NCBI GenBank assembly: GCA_009786535.1
Contig: WQRX01000010.1
Coordinates: 1-64,000, forward strand
Reading direction: 5' to 3'
DNA: 64,000 nt
Source of the DNA: Defluviitaleaceae bacterium
GTDB lineage: Bacteria > Bacillota > Clostridia > Lachnospirales > WQUN01
Made by a program: the position numbers and the translations under genes. Positions 44,310 to 53,419 of this stretch are shown here, in pieces. The notes beneath the pieces are model-generated. The model was not told the origin of the DNA. It searched no databases and was given only the letters and a program-made list of their open reading frames with translations. Positions within the stretch are counted from its first letter, which is position 1; each line of letters begins with the position of its first letter.

Positions 44310-47306
44310 ATGATTAAAAATCGTTTATTCCGCAGCCGTTTATCGGGGCGCATTATGACATTAAATTTAGGCGTACTCTTATTGGTGCTTATCATCGTGG
44401 TTGCGCTTTCGCTGGTATCGGTGACAGAAATTACAGACACCGCTTCGCGGCGTATTGCGCAGCTGCATTCGCAGGAATCGCTGGGCAGGCTTATGATGCA
44501 TTTAAACAACGACCTTGCGCTGCTGCGTATGGTTGCCAATTCCGGCGCGGTGCAAGAATGGTTTGCCGACGAGCATAACGAAGAAAAAAAATACCATGCC
44601 CTAAACGAACTCATTGCCGCCGCCCCTTTTTTGCAAATACCCGAATTTTACATGGGCGTCGCCAACTCGTTAAACGAATATATTATTGGACTAGATACAA
44701 CGGTCGCCACCTTTACCGCCCACGGCACAATGTCGCCCGATGTGCCGATGGACGAATGGTTTTTTAATATGATGGGAACGGATTTGCCCTTTACCTTTAA
44801 CGTGGATATAGACAAATACACCCATACATGGAACGTTTGGATACTGCACCGCGTGGTACATAACGGACAGGACGTAGGGCTTTTGTGTATCCCCTTCCGT
44901 ATCGAGTACGTGCTTGGCGACGTTTTTGGTCAATACGATGATGAATTTATCAGCGGCTATTTTGTGGACGGCAACGGCTTTATCCACATGGAAAGCGACG
45001 CTTTTGACCATTACGCGCTATGGGAATACGAGAGCATTCATATTAGCACTCTTGATACGGGGCTTGGCGTGGTTGTGCATGATTTTAGCGCAAGGTATGA
45101 ACTGTTTTTCTCGGAATATACGGAAATTGAGGTGGTGCGCCTGCGTGACGGCGACCACGATTACGCCGCTATTGCACCAATCCCCCACTCGTCGTGGATG
45201 ATTATTACCCTCTTCGACAGCCGTATGCTGTTTAGCATAGCCGATATTTTGCCTATTGTGATTATTCTTGTTTCCGCATTTGTTGGGTTTGCTTTTTTAA
45301 GTTTATTTATTATTCGCCGCGGCGTGCTTACGCCTATCGAAAATCTTACCCTTAGCGTTGCCCTTGTTACGGACGAAAATAAAAGCAACACCGCCGTATA
45401 CGGCGAAAATAGACCCGACGAAATTGGCGACCTTTCCCGCACCATTACCGAAATGCTTAAAAAAATGAGCGATGCCGCCGCCAAGGAGCAAGAGCTGCTG
45501 GAGCGCGTATACGAGGAACGCAAACGTATAGACGTAGCCGAGGAATCTAACCAAGCCAAGAGTCGCTTCCTTGCCCGTATGAGCCACGAGATACGCACCC
45601 CCATCAACGCGGTTATGGGCATTTCTACCATTCACTTGCAAGACCCCACTCTCTCTCCCGAATTGGAAGAATCCCTTGTAAAAATACACAATTCCTCTAA
45701 CCTGCTGCTTAGCATTGTAAACGATATACTTGACATTTCCCGCATAGAATCGGGAAAAATGACGATTGTAGAAGAGGCATACGACGTCGCATCCATGATA
45801 CACGACGTGGCGTCCGTTTATATGGCAACCTTAGAAAATGAAAACGTGCAATACCTCATGCATGTAGACGAAAACCTGCCCACGTCCCTTATCGGCGACA
45901 CATTACGTATAGAGCAAATTGTTAGCAATTTGCTTTCCAACGCCATAAAATATACGGAATCGGGTACGGTTACACTGTCCTTCCTTTGTGAAAAAAATAC
46001 AGAAGATTCAATTATGCTGGTTATTGACATTAACGACACAGGCTTGGGTATGACGCCCGAGCAGGTAGAAGCGCTCTCCAGCCAAAGCGATTACACCCGC
46101 TTCCATGAAAATGAGAACCGCTTTATTAGCGGTACGGGCTTGGGTATGCCTATTACGTACAGCATAGCCGAGTTGATGGAAGCAAAGCTTTCTATTAAAA
46201 GCGAGGTAGGTAAGGGCACAAATGTTGTGGCGCGTATACCCCAAAAGATAGAAAACGCTATCCCCCTGGGGGCGGAAACGGTAAGAAATCTTGAACAATT
46301 CCACGCAAATATCCGTATAGACAGAAAGCGGTTCGAATTTACGCCCAAGCCTATGCCCTATGGCAAGGTACTTGTCGTAGACGATACGGAAGCCAATTTA
46401 TACGTAGCGCAAAAAATGCTTGCTTTCTACCACCTTAATACAGAAACCTGCATCAACGGCTACGAAGCCATTGAAAAAATTAAAAACGGCAAGGTATATG
46501 ACGTTATTCTAATGGATAATATGATGCCCGGCATAAGCGGAACTGAAGCCATGCAACAGCTGCGCGACCTGGGTTACCACAGTCCCATTGTAGCGTTTAC
46601 CGCAAGCGCGTTGTTAGGGCAAGTAGAGGAATTAATTAAAAGCGGCTTCGATGGTTTTATTTCCAAGCCTATTCAACCCAAAATTTTAGACAGAATACTG
46701 CACAAATTTATTAGAGATAAACAAACCCCCGAAGTAATTTCCGAGGCAATAAGCAATACAACCATTAAAAAAACTGATATAATAAACTTTCAACAAAGCG
46801 ATACGTTAAAGATTCAATTAAAAAATGACTTCCTGCGAATGTATAGCAACATAGATGCAGAGATAAACGACGCATTACAAGCCAACGATACAAGCACAGC
46901 GCACCGTTTAGCACATACGCTTAAAACCGTAGCGGCACTAATCAATGAAACCGTACTGGAAAATGCCGCAGAAAGTATGGAGCAAACCTTTCGGGAAGGG
47001 AAGCTGCCCGGCGATTTACAGTGTGATAATTTGCAAAAAGCCTTGCGCTTTGTTCTTAACAATATCAGCGGCGAAGCGCTTCCCCCGCCAATTAATAATG
47101 CGTACATTTCTAACGAAGAGGCCGTTGCATTGTTAGACGAGGTCGCCCCGTTGCTGGCGTCCCAAAACGGCACCTGCGTAGACAGGATTGACGATTTGCG
47201 CAAAATTCCTAACGCCTCCATGCTTTGCACAAAAATTGAAGAATATGATTTTAGCACTGCGTTTATATTGCTTACGGAGTTAAAAACACGATTAAAGGGT
47301 GAATAA
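44310..47306 (+). CDS. Hybrid sensor histidine kinase (Cache-HAMP-HisKA-HATPase-REC-HPt)
   Basis: From ATG 44310 (after AAAAAGGAGC) the product is 998 residues. Order: membrane span about 15-37; a ~265-residue extracytoplasmic sensor; span about 305-333; HAMP-like linker; HisKA with His426 in FLARMSHEIRTPINAVMG; HATPase with QIVSNLLSNAIKYT and DINDTGLGM; receiver from ~684 (KVLVVDDTEANLY, phospho-Asp in VILMDNMMPG, Lys in ISKPI); and a C-terminal HPt with AHRLAHTLKTVAAL. It is a full phosphorelay in one chain. It lies one base before a REC-GGDEF gene, its likely output partner. Confidence 0.95.
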   Translation: MIKNRLFRSRLSGRIMTLNLGVLLLVLIIVVALSLVSVTEITDTASRRIAQLHSQESLGRLMMHLNNDLALLRMVANSGAVQEWFADEHNEEKKYHALNELIAAAPFLQIPEFYMGVANSLNEYIIGLDTTVATFTAHGTMSPDVPMDEWFFNMMGTDLPFTFNVDIDKYTHTWNVWILHRVVHNGQDVGLLCIPFRIEYVLGDVFGQYDDEFISGYFVDGNGFIHMESDAFDHYALWEYESIHISTLDTGLGVVVHDFSARYELFFSEYTEIEVVRLRDGDHDYAAIAPIPHSSWMIITLFDSRMLFSIADILPIVIILVSAFVGFAFLSLFIIRRGVLTPIENLTLSVALVTDENKSNTAVYGENRPDEIGDLSRTITEMLKKMSDAAAKEQELLERVYEERKRIDVAEESNQAKSRFLARMSHEIRTPINAVMGISTIHLQDPTLSPELEESLVKIHNSSNLLLSIVNDILDISRIESGKMTIVEEAYDVASMIHDVASVYMATLENENVQYLMHVDENLPTSLIGDTLRIEQIVSNLLSNAIKYTESGTVTLSFLCEKNTEDSIMLVIDINDTGLGMTPEQVEALSSQSDYTRFHENENRFISGTGLGMPITYSIAELMEAKLSIKSEVGKGTNVVARIPQKIENAIPLGAETVRNLEQFHANIRIDRKRFEFTPKPMPYGKVLVVDDTEANLYVAQKMLAFYHLNTETCINGYEAIEKIKNGKVYDVILMDNMMPGISGTEAMQQLRDLGYHSPIVAFTASALLGQVEELIKSGFDGFISKPIQPKILDRILHKFIRDKQTPEVISEAISNTTIKKTDIINFQQSDTLKIQLKNDFLRMYSNIDAEINDALQANDTSTAHRLAHTLKTVAALINETVLENAAESMEQTFREGKLPGDLQCDNLQKALRFVLNNISGEALPPPINNAYISNEEAVALLDEVAPLLASQNGTCVDRIDDLRKIPNASMLCTKIEEYDFSTAFILLTELKTRLKGE

Positions 47307-47307
47307 T

Positions 47308-48225
47308 ATGGCAGCGACAAACAGTGTATTAATTATAGACGACGAGGTAATGCATCTACGCGCATTAGTAGACATGCTGCGTGACGAATACACCGTATAT
47401 GCAGAACGCGACGGCACCCATTCCCTTGAATCGGCATTAAAACTAAAGCCCGATTTAATTTTGTTAGATATATTAATGCCGGGCACAAACGGCTTTGATG
47501 AAATTAAGCGCCTAAAAAATGACGAGCATACCAAAAATATACCCATCATATTTTTAACGGGATTAAATGCCCCCGAGGACGAAGTGCGCGGTTTTTTACA
47601 CGGCGCAGTGGACTATATAACCAAACCCTTTAACGCACACGCGGTAAAAATGCGCGTCCAGCACCAAATTCAAATCGTTAATCTGTTGCGCGAGGTGCGG
47701 CACAACAGCGTTACCGACACGCTAACAAACATAGGCAACCGCCGCTATTTTAACGACTTACTTAACCAAGAATGGGAGCGCGCAAAACGCCAGCAAAGCC
47801 CCATCGGCTTGCTCATTTTGGATATAGATTATTTTAAAACATTTAACGATAGGTACGGGCATTTAAACGGCGATGTTGTATTAAAAACCGTTGCCCATAT
47901 CATTAGCGCACAAACGGTACGCGCAAGCGATAGAGTGGCACGCTGGGGCGGCGAGGAATTTGCCGTTATCCTTCCCAATACGGCAATTGCAGGCGCAAAA
48001 AAAGTCGCCAACGCTATCCTCGCGGCAATAAAAAGCACCAATATTGTATTAAACGATAACCAAACCATTCGCGTATCGGCAAGCATTGGCGTACATTGCT
48101 ATATCCCCGAACGCGACGGCGTATACAGCGAGCTTGAATTTATCGCCGATGCCGACGAAGCGCTACTTCTTGCCAAAAAAAAGGGCAGAGATTGTATCTG
48201 CACCTTTGAGGAAATAGAAAAATAA
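47308..48225 (+). CDS. Response regulator with GGDEF domain (diguanylate cyclase)
   Basis: A 305-residue PleD/WspR-type protein starting at ATG 47308; AAAGGG at 47294-47299 is 8 nt before. The receiver (about 6-120) has IIDDEVMHLR, phospho-Asp in ILLDILMPG and TKPFN. The cyclase domain (about 140-300) has an active GGEEF in RWGGEEFAVIL and an inhibitory RxxD (RASD) exactly five residues upstream. It therefore should make c-di-GMP when phosphorylated, probably by the adjacent hybrid kinase. Ends one base from convergent flhB. Confidence 0.95.
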   Translation: MAATNSVLIIDDEVMHLRALVDMLRDEYTVYAERDGTHSLESALKLKPDLILLDILMPGTNGFDEIKRLKNDEHTKNIPIIFLTGLNAPEDEVRGFLHGAVDYITKPFNAHAVKMRVQHQIQIVNLLREVRHNSVTDTLTNIGNRRYFNDLLNQEWERAKRQQSPIGLLILDIDYFKTFNDRYGHLNGDVVLKTVAHIISAQTVRASDRVARWGGEEFAVILPNTAIAGAKKVANAILAAIKSTNIVLNDNQTIRVSASIGVHCYIPERDGVYSELEFIADADEALLLAKKKGRDCICTFEEIEK

Positions 48226-48226
48226 C

Positions 48227-49342
48227 TTACACCTTATTTTTTAGCTGGAACACGTATGCCATAATTTCGGCTACGGCTACATATAGCTCCTCGGGGATTT
48301 CCTTGTCCACTTCTACATCGTTGTAAATCGCACGTGCAAGCGGAGGGTTTTCTACAATGGTAATGTCATGCTCTATGGCGGCGTCGCGTATGCGCTTTGC
48401 CATAAAATCTACGCCCTTTGCTACCAAAATGGGCGCAGTTAAAGGTCCTAACAAATCATATTTTAACGCAACGGCATAATGTGTGGGGTTGGTGATAATT
48501 ACATCAGCCTGCGGTACGTTTTGCATCATACGGCGCATACTTACTTCGCGCATTTTTTGGCGTATTTTCCCTTTAATTTGCGGGTTACCGTCCATTTGCT
48601 TCCATTCTTCTTTTACTTCGTGCTTGGTCATGCGCAGGTCTTTATTATGCTTCCAACGGGTATAACCAAAGTCTAACGCCGCGATAAATAGGTAAAATGC
48701 GCCGATAGCCAAGCCCATGTTTGCAATAAGGTTGCCAATAATAATCATGCCGCGCAAGGGCTCCATACCCAACAAAATGGGAAGCGTAGTTTCTACCGCG
48801 CCCATGACCATTATATATACGACCGAGCCAATAATGGCAAGCTTAAGCAATGACTTGACTAAATTCATTAAGCTTTGCAATGAAACGATTTTTTTAAACC
48901 CTTTAAGCGGGTTTAACTTCGAAAACTTAGGCATTAATGGCTTGGATGTTACCTTCCAGCCCACTTGAATCACATTAGTTATTACACCAATAACAACGGC
49001 AACCAAAAACATAGGCGCAGCCATTAATAAAATTTGCCCAAATACCCACGCAACGTGACGAGCAATTTGCACATCATCAATCGCCCGCGTACCCAGAAAA
49101 ATATACTGTCCATGGAAATCAAACATGGCTACAATCCCGTCCAGCAAACCCCCGGCAAACATACGCAGCGTAAAAAACGCCACCAATAGCATAAATGCAG
49201 TGCTTACCTCTTGGCTTTTGGCGACTTGCCCTTCTTCCCGCGCTTTTTGGCGTTTTTTTGGCGTGGCTTCCTCGGTTTTTTCACTGCCCCCGTCATCGGC
49301 AAAAAATTGCAGGTTAAGGGGCATATATAATCTACCATTCAT
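48227..49342 (-). CDS. flhB: Flagellar export apparatus protein FlhB
   Basis: Substrate-specificity switch of the flagellar type III export gate. The 371-residue product has a charged N-terminus (GSEKTEEATPKKRQKAREEG), four membrane spans (about 40-205) and the cytoplasmic autocleavage site NPTHYAVALKYD near residue 275. I keep the ATG at 49340-49342, with GGGGG upstream; it overlaps fliR by 11 nt. An internal ATG at 49324 is the alternative. Last gene of the flagellar operon in this window. Confidence 0.97.
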   Translation of the reverse strand: MNGRLYMPLNLQFFADDGGSEKTEEATPKKRQKAREEGQVAKSQEVSTAFMLLVAFFTLRMFAGGLLDGIVAMFDFHGQYIFLGTRAIDDVQIARHVAWVFGQILLMAAPMFLVAVVIGVITNVIQVGWKVTSKPLMPKFSKLNPLKGFKKIVSLQSLMNLVKSLLKLAIIGSVVYIMVMGAVETTLPILLGMEPLRGMIIIGNLIANMGLAIGAFYLFIAALDFGYTRWKHNKDLRMTKHEVKEEWKQMDGNPQIKGKIRQKMREVSMRRMMQNVPQADVIITNPTHYAVALKYDLLGPLTAPILVAKGVDFMAKRIRDAAIEHDITIVENPPLARAIYNDVEVDKEIPEELYVAVAEIMAYVFQLKNKV

Positions 49343-50141
49343 ACGGTCGCAACCCCCATATCATTTCTGTTAGTGCGTATAGGGCATGTTCAAATAACGA
49401 ATTATATATACTGCCCAGTGGCCCGGCCATGGTTGGCATCAACAAGAAAAGTCCTACCAAAATTTTTAACGGCATACCAATAACAAATACATTCATCTGC
49501 GGCGATGCCTTAACCATAATCCCCAGCGCTACATTAATGACCGTAAGTGCGCCCATTATAGGCAGCGCAATTTGCACCCCAATGATTAAAAACGCCGTCA
49601 TTTGCCCAACCACAAATACCGCAATGTCTTGGTTGTCCAATATATTGGCAGCACCAAGGGGGAGCACCATAAAGCTTGCTACAAATGCTTCAATAAAATT
49701 GGCAAGCCCGCCCGTAACTATCATTAACGCCATCACTGCCATAAAGAAGAAGTTACCCACAATAGGTACTTGAATTTGCAACAAAGGGTCTACCATATTT
49801 ACCATGGCAAACCCCATCATAAAGTCTAGTATATGCCCGACAAACAAGATAATACTGAATACAAAAAATACCATATAGCCCAGCATAAAGCCCGCGGCAA
49901 ATTCCATTACCACCATCATGGTAAAACCGCCGATAGTGGGCGCATACACCGCTTCGCTTACCAAGCCCGATGAAAAAATAGCCGCGCCTATAATTACGCT
50001 CACATTTATGCGCACAATCATAGGTATGCTCATACCCGAAACGATGGGCAGGATAATAAAAAATGCCAGCGTTCGTACCAAGACCAGCATAAAAACGTCT
50101 ATCTGCTCATAAAACGCGGCAATAATTGGCAATGAACCCAT
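49332..50141 (-). CDS. fliR: Flagellar biosynthesis protein FliR
   Basis: Export-gate membrane protein. The 269-residue product has six hydrophobic spans, beginning with VLVRTLAFFIILPIV and including MVVMEFAAGFMLGYMVFFVF. It lies between fliQ (3-bp gap) and flhB (overlap), the invariant order in Bacillota. Complex partner of FliP and FliQ at the basal body core. Confidence 0.96.
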   Translation of the reverse strand: MGSLPIIAAFYEQIDVFMLVLVRTLAFFIILPIVSGMSIPMIVRINVSVIIGAAIFSSGLVSEAVYAPTIGGFTMMVVMEFAAGFMLGYMVFFVFSIILFVGHILDFMMGFAMVNMVDPLLQIQVPIVGNFFFMAVMALMIVTGGLANFIEAFVASFMVLPLGAANILDNQDIAVFVVGQMTAFLIIGVQIALPIMGALTVINVALGIMVKASPQMNVFVIGMPLKILVGLFLLMPTMAGPLGSIYNSLFEHALYALTEMIWGLRPYEW

Positions 50142-50144
50142 AAG

Positions 50145-50420
50145 CTACCCCGCGAAATGCGTGATGAGATACGTCATCATAAATTCCAAATATTCCCGAA
50201 GCCTGCCCACCATAAAGGGTCCAAACAAAGCAATTGCGCCAAGCACCGCCACAATTTTCGGGATAAAAGCAAGCGTTTGCTCCTGTATACTTGTTACCGT
50301 TTGGAAAATAGACATAATCAAACCCGCCGCCAACCCTATAACCAAGGGCGGCGCTGCCACTGTTAAAATGGTAAATAACCCACGTGTAATAACCGTTACA
50401 ATTGTTGCGTCTGTAATCAC
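50145..50420 (-). CDS. fliQ: Flagellar biosynthesis protein FliQ
   Basis: Small two-span export-gate subunit. I prefer GTG at 50418-50420 (VITDATIVTVITRGLF), which gives 91 residues, close to the family's ~89, with GGGGGGT just upstream. An ATG at 50436-50438 would overlap fliP by 17 nt and add six residues. Hallmarks are PPLVIGLAAGLIMSIFQTVT and SIQEQTLAFIPKIVAV. Confidence 0.95.
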   Translation of the reverse strand: MITDATIVTVITRGLFTILTVAAPPLVIGLAAGLIMSIFQTVTSIQEQTLAFIPKIVAVLGAIALFGPFMVGRLREYLEFMMTYLITHFAG

Positions 50421-50421
50421 G

Positions 50422-51345
50422 CTAATACCCCCCTGCAAATGTTAGCATTACCAAGCTAATAAAACGTCCCCATCCACCCGCAACAAGGAACAGCATAATT
50501 TTAAAGGGCATCGAAATCATTGCGGGGGGTAGCATCATCATACCCATTGCCATCAGTACACTCGCCGTTACCATGTCAATAACAATAAACGGCAGGAACA
50601 TAAAGAAGCCAATCATAAAGCCCCAAGCAAGTTCCCCTACTACAAAGGCAGGAATAAGCACATAGTTGGGTATGCCGTCGCCCCACTGGTAGCCGTCCTC
50701 TTCATCGCCCGGCACATAATCCATGCCTGTCATATCCATAAATAATTGCAAATACCGTCCGCTTTCGTTGCGGCTTAACTGGTCAAGCATAAAATGGCGG
50801 ATAGGGCGCAAGCCTTCTTCCCATGCCTCGTCAAAGCTAATTTCGCCTTGGCTAAAGGGCTGTAATGCGTTGTTGTTTATATCGCGGAAGACGGGCGTCA
50901 TAAGAAAAAGCGTAAGAAAAAGCGCAAGCCCGATTAACACTTGGTTGGGCGGCATTTGCTGCGTTGCCATGGCCTGCCTCATAAATGAAAGGGCTATCAT
51001 AATGCGCGTAAAGCCCGTCATTAGAAGCAACAACGACGGCGCAAGCGCAATTAAACTCATTAAAAATAGAATTTGTAAGGTTGCGGCAACCTCGTGTGGG
51101 TCGTCGCTGCCGTCCCATATTACATTAAGCCCGGGGAATACCCCGTCCGGCATTACTTGCTCTATATTCCAGCCTTCGGGGGCTACGGGAGCGGGGTCGG
51201 GTATTGGCGTTGGCGTGGGAACGGGTTCTGCCGCGCCCGCCATTACATTTAACGGAAAAAAAACCGCCACTAAAAAAATTAGCAGCAGTGAAAAAGTCAT
51301 TATGCGCGTAATTTTATTCCGGGTCGGTTTTATTTTCGCCGTCAT
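50422..51345 (-). CDS. fliP: Flagellar biosynthesis protein FliP
   Basis: Main export-gate subunit. Starting at the ATG at 51343-51345 (MTAKIKPTRNK), which has AAGG nine bases ahead, the product is 307 residues with a signal-like first span (FSLLLIFLVAVFFPLNVMA). A Pro-rich, non-conserved segment (PVPTPTPIPDPAPV) follows. Core family motifs are FTRIMIALSFMRQAMATQQMPPNQVLIGLALFLT (landmarks FTRIMIALSF and PPNQVLIGLALFLT) and PFIVIDMVTASVLMAMGMMM. An acidic insert DEEDGYQWGDG lies before the last spans. Overlaps fliO. Confidence 0.96.
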   Translation of the reverse strand: MTAKIKPTRNKITRIMTFSLLLIFLVAVFFPLNVMAGAAEPVPTPTPIPDPAPVAPEGWNIEQVMPDGVFPGLNVIWDGSDDPHEVAATLQILFLMSLIALAPSLLLLMTGFTRIMIALSFMRQAMATQQMPPNQVLIGLALFLTLFLMTPVFRDINNNALQPFSQGEISFDEAWEEGLRPIRHFMLDQLSRNESGRYLQLFMDMTGMDYVPGDEEDGYQWGDGIPNYVLIPAFVVGELAWGFMIGFFMFLPFIVIDMVTASVLMAMGMMMLPPAMISMPFKIMLFLVAGGWGRFISLVMLTFAGGY

Positions 51346-51736
51346 TTGCCTCATCCTTGGGAGGTAAAAATCGTTCAAGTACCTTTCCGAAGGTCACGCC
51401 CATGGGCGGCGTTTCTTCGGCTTCCTTAATTTGTTTTTCGTCCAATTCGGCTAATAAGGTTACACGTTCCTTGCTCACGCCAAGCACAAGGTACTTATCC
51501 CCTGCGCGCACCAGCTGTATCATGTTTTGCGAAGCAACGAAAATGCTTTCCTTTAATTCCAAATTGCCCGAAGTCGTGCCGCGCCGTTTTACCGCACCCG
51601 TTAGCCGCAAAATAAACCAGCACAGCGCAATAATAAACAGCAGCACCACAAGCATATACAAAAACGGGCCAACCGACGCCAGCACTCCGCCGCCGCCTAT
51701 TGTCCCGTCCGTGGGAAATAACAAAGAATACCCCAT
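51314..51736 (-). CDS. fliO: Flagellar protein FliO/FliZ-like
   Basis: A 140-residue bitopic protein with one membrane span at about residues 24-44 (FLYMLVVLLFIIALCWFIL). A cytoplasmic domain follows, with LKESIFVASQNMIQLVRAGDKYLVLGVS, the FliO landmark being QLVRAGDKYLVLGV. It helps FliP assemble. It sits directly before fliP and overlaps it by about 32 nt. Confidence 0.88.
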   Translation of the reverse strand: MGYSLLFPTDGTIGGGGVLASVGPFLYMLVVLLFIIALCWFILRLTGAVKRRGTTSGNLELKESIFVASQNMIQLVRAGDKYLVLGVSKERVTLLAELDEKQIKEAEETPPMGVTFGKVLERFLPPKDEANDGENKTDPE

Positions 51737-51749
51737 AACGCTCGGCGCG

Positions 51750-52115
51750 CTATCCGATAACTTTTTTGACCGCTTCCAGTACCCTATCCGGCTGGAAGGG
51801 CTTAACTATAAAGTCCCTTGCGCCCGCCTGTATGGACTCGATAACCATCGCCTGCTGCCCCATGGCCGAACACATGACAATTAACGCGCCGGGGTCAGCG
51901 GCTTTTATACCCTTCGCCGCGGCGATACCGTCCATTTCTGGCATCGTAATGTCCAGTATGCACAGCATAGGCTTCAGTTCCTTGAATTTTTCAATGGCCT
52001 TTACGCCATTTTCCGCCTCGCCAATTACGTTGTAGCCATTCTTGGTGAGGATATCCTTCAGCATCATACGCATGAAAGCCGCATCGTCCACCAATAGAAT
52101 CGTCTTGTCAGCCAT
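51750..52115 (-). CDS. cheY: Chemotaxis response regulator CheY
   Basis: A 121-residue single receiver domain: LLVDDAAFMRMMLKDIL at the acidic pocket, phospho-Asp in LCILDITMPEMDG (about residue 54), Thr/Ser-type switch in IVMCSAMGQQ and Lys in FIVKPFQP. Placement between fliY and fliO matches Bacillus and Clostridium flagellar operons. Phosphorylated CheY binds FliM, and FliY dephosphorylates it. Confidence 0.96.
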   Translation of the reverse strand: MADKTILLVDDAAFMRMMLKDILTKNGYNVIGEAENGVKAIEKFKELKPMLCILDITMPEMDGIAAAKGIKAADPGALIVMCSAMGQQAMVIESIQAGARDFIVKPFQPDRVLEAVKKVIG

Positions 52116-52144
52116 TTACGTTCACTCCTTAGCCTTTTATCAGG

Positions 52145-53419
52145 TTAAATCCTTTTTTCTACACTTACAATATCTGTGATGCGGATGCCAAAGTTTTCGT
52201 CTATTACTACAACTTCGCCTTTGGCTACAAACTTGCCGTTTACCAGTATATCTATGGGTTCGCCCGCGAGCCTATCCAGCTCTATTACTACACCGGGCGA
52301 AAACTCCAATATTTCCGAAATTTTCTTGTGCGTGCGCCCTAGCTCCACCGTTATTTCCAGCGGCACATCCATGATGATGCCCATATTTTCCTTCTGCTGG
52401 AATACTGTGTTGTAATCCAACGGCTGGAAAGAAACGGACTGCACGTTGGGCCCTGCTACGGGCGGCATTTGTTGTTGTGGGGGCGGGTAGTACATCGGTT
52501 GTTGTGGGGGGTAGGGTTGCTGTGCATAAGGGTCTGCTCCCGGGTGTGGCGCATATTGTTGGGGCGGGGGCGCCATTTGCTGCGGCGGTGCCATAGGCGG
52601 TGGAGCTGCGGCGGGTGGCGGTGCAGCAGGTGCCGCTGCCGGGGGGGGTGCTGCCGCGGGTGCCGGGTCTGCCGTACCTGTCATCTCGCCCTGCAATTTT
52701 ACTACCATTGCTTTTGCAAAATCAATGGGCAGGATTTGCATAATTTCGCTGTCTATTAAATCACCAATTTCCATTCGGAAAGAGATACAAGCCAGCAGTT
52801 CATCAGGTTCGAAGTCAACGCTGTCTAAAAATTCATTACGTTGAAAGTCGAGATGGAACGGTATTGGGGTGTTTATGTCTACCTTCTCTTTTATCATAGA
52901 AGACAGCGATGTAGCCGACGAGCCAACCATTTGGTTCATCGCTTCCCCAATGGCGGACATGTCAATATCGTTGAGTTCTATGGGGTCGGGCACTGCGCCC
53001 GTGCCGCCCATCATCAAGTCCGCGATGATTTTAACATCACGGTCCTTTAAAATCAATATATTTGAACCTTTTAACCCAACACGGTAATCTACACGTATTC
53101 CTACGCAGGGTCTGTCATAGCTATTTGCAAGGGATTGCCAGTCCATCACCTTTACACTGGGGATAGTGATGTTTACCTTTTGGTTCAACAATGCAAACAA
53201 AGTAGTTGACGCCGTACCCATGCTAATGTTGCCTATTTCGCCCAGCGCATCGCACTGGTCGGGAGTGAAGACTTCTGCCGTTCGGTCTACAACCTCGCCG
53301 CCGTCGGCAGGTGCTGCGGGTGCTTCAGCCGCGGGTGCACCGGCTTCTGCGCCGTCGCCTTCATTTAACATTCCGCCAAGTAACGCGTCCAGTTCAGCTT
53401 GAGAAAGCATGTCGCCCAT
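52145..53419 (-). CDS. fliY: Flagellar motor switch phosphatase FliY
   Basis: A 424-residue switch protein. It has the N-terminal CheY-P-binding peptide MLSQAELDALLGGM and a CheC-like phosphatase core with both E-x2-N centres (ALGEIGNISMGTA and AIGEAMNQMVGSS). A ~110-residue Pro/Ala/Gln-rich linker follows (about 250-335), then a FliN domain (IIMDVPLEITVELGRTHKKI, IELDRLAGEPIDILVNG). The linker is long and low in complexity. It replaces FliN in the C-ring and clears CheY-P. Its ATG shares one base with the fliM stop. Confidence 0.96.
   Translation of the reverse strand: MGDMLSQAELDALLGGMLNEGDGAEAGAPAAEAPAAPADGGEVVDRTAEVFTPDQCDALGEIGNISMGTASTTLFALLNQKVNITIPSVKVMDWQSLANSYDRPCVGIRVDYRVGLKGSNILILKDRDVKIIADLMMGGTGAVPDPIELNDIDMSAIGEAMNQMVGSSATSLSSMIKEKVDINTPIPFHLDFQRNEFLDSVDFEPDELLACISFRMEIGDLIDSEIMQILPIDFAKAMVVKLQGEMTGTADPAPAAAPPPAAAPAAPPPAAAPPPMAPPQQMAPPPQQYAPHPGADPYAQQPYPPQQPMYYPPPQQQMPPVAGPNVQSVSFQPLDYNTVFQQKENMGIIMDVPLEITVELGRTHKKISEILEFSPGVVIELDRLAGEPIDILVNGKFVAKGEVVVIDENFGIRITDIVSVEKRI

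Noticed and set aside
46325-46345. GGTTCGAATT resembling a tRNA T-loop
   Set aside because: It sits inside the histidine kinase coding frame with no acceptor or anticodon stem around it. No tRNA was found anywhere in the window.
52430-52680. Repetitive GC-rich tract that could be taken for a tandem repeat
   Set aside because: It is the Pro/Ala/Gln-rich linker of FliY in frame, with irregular units, not an array of DNA repeats or CRISPR.
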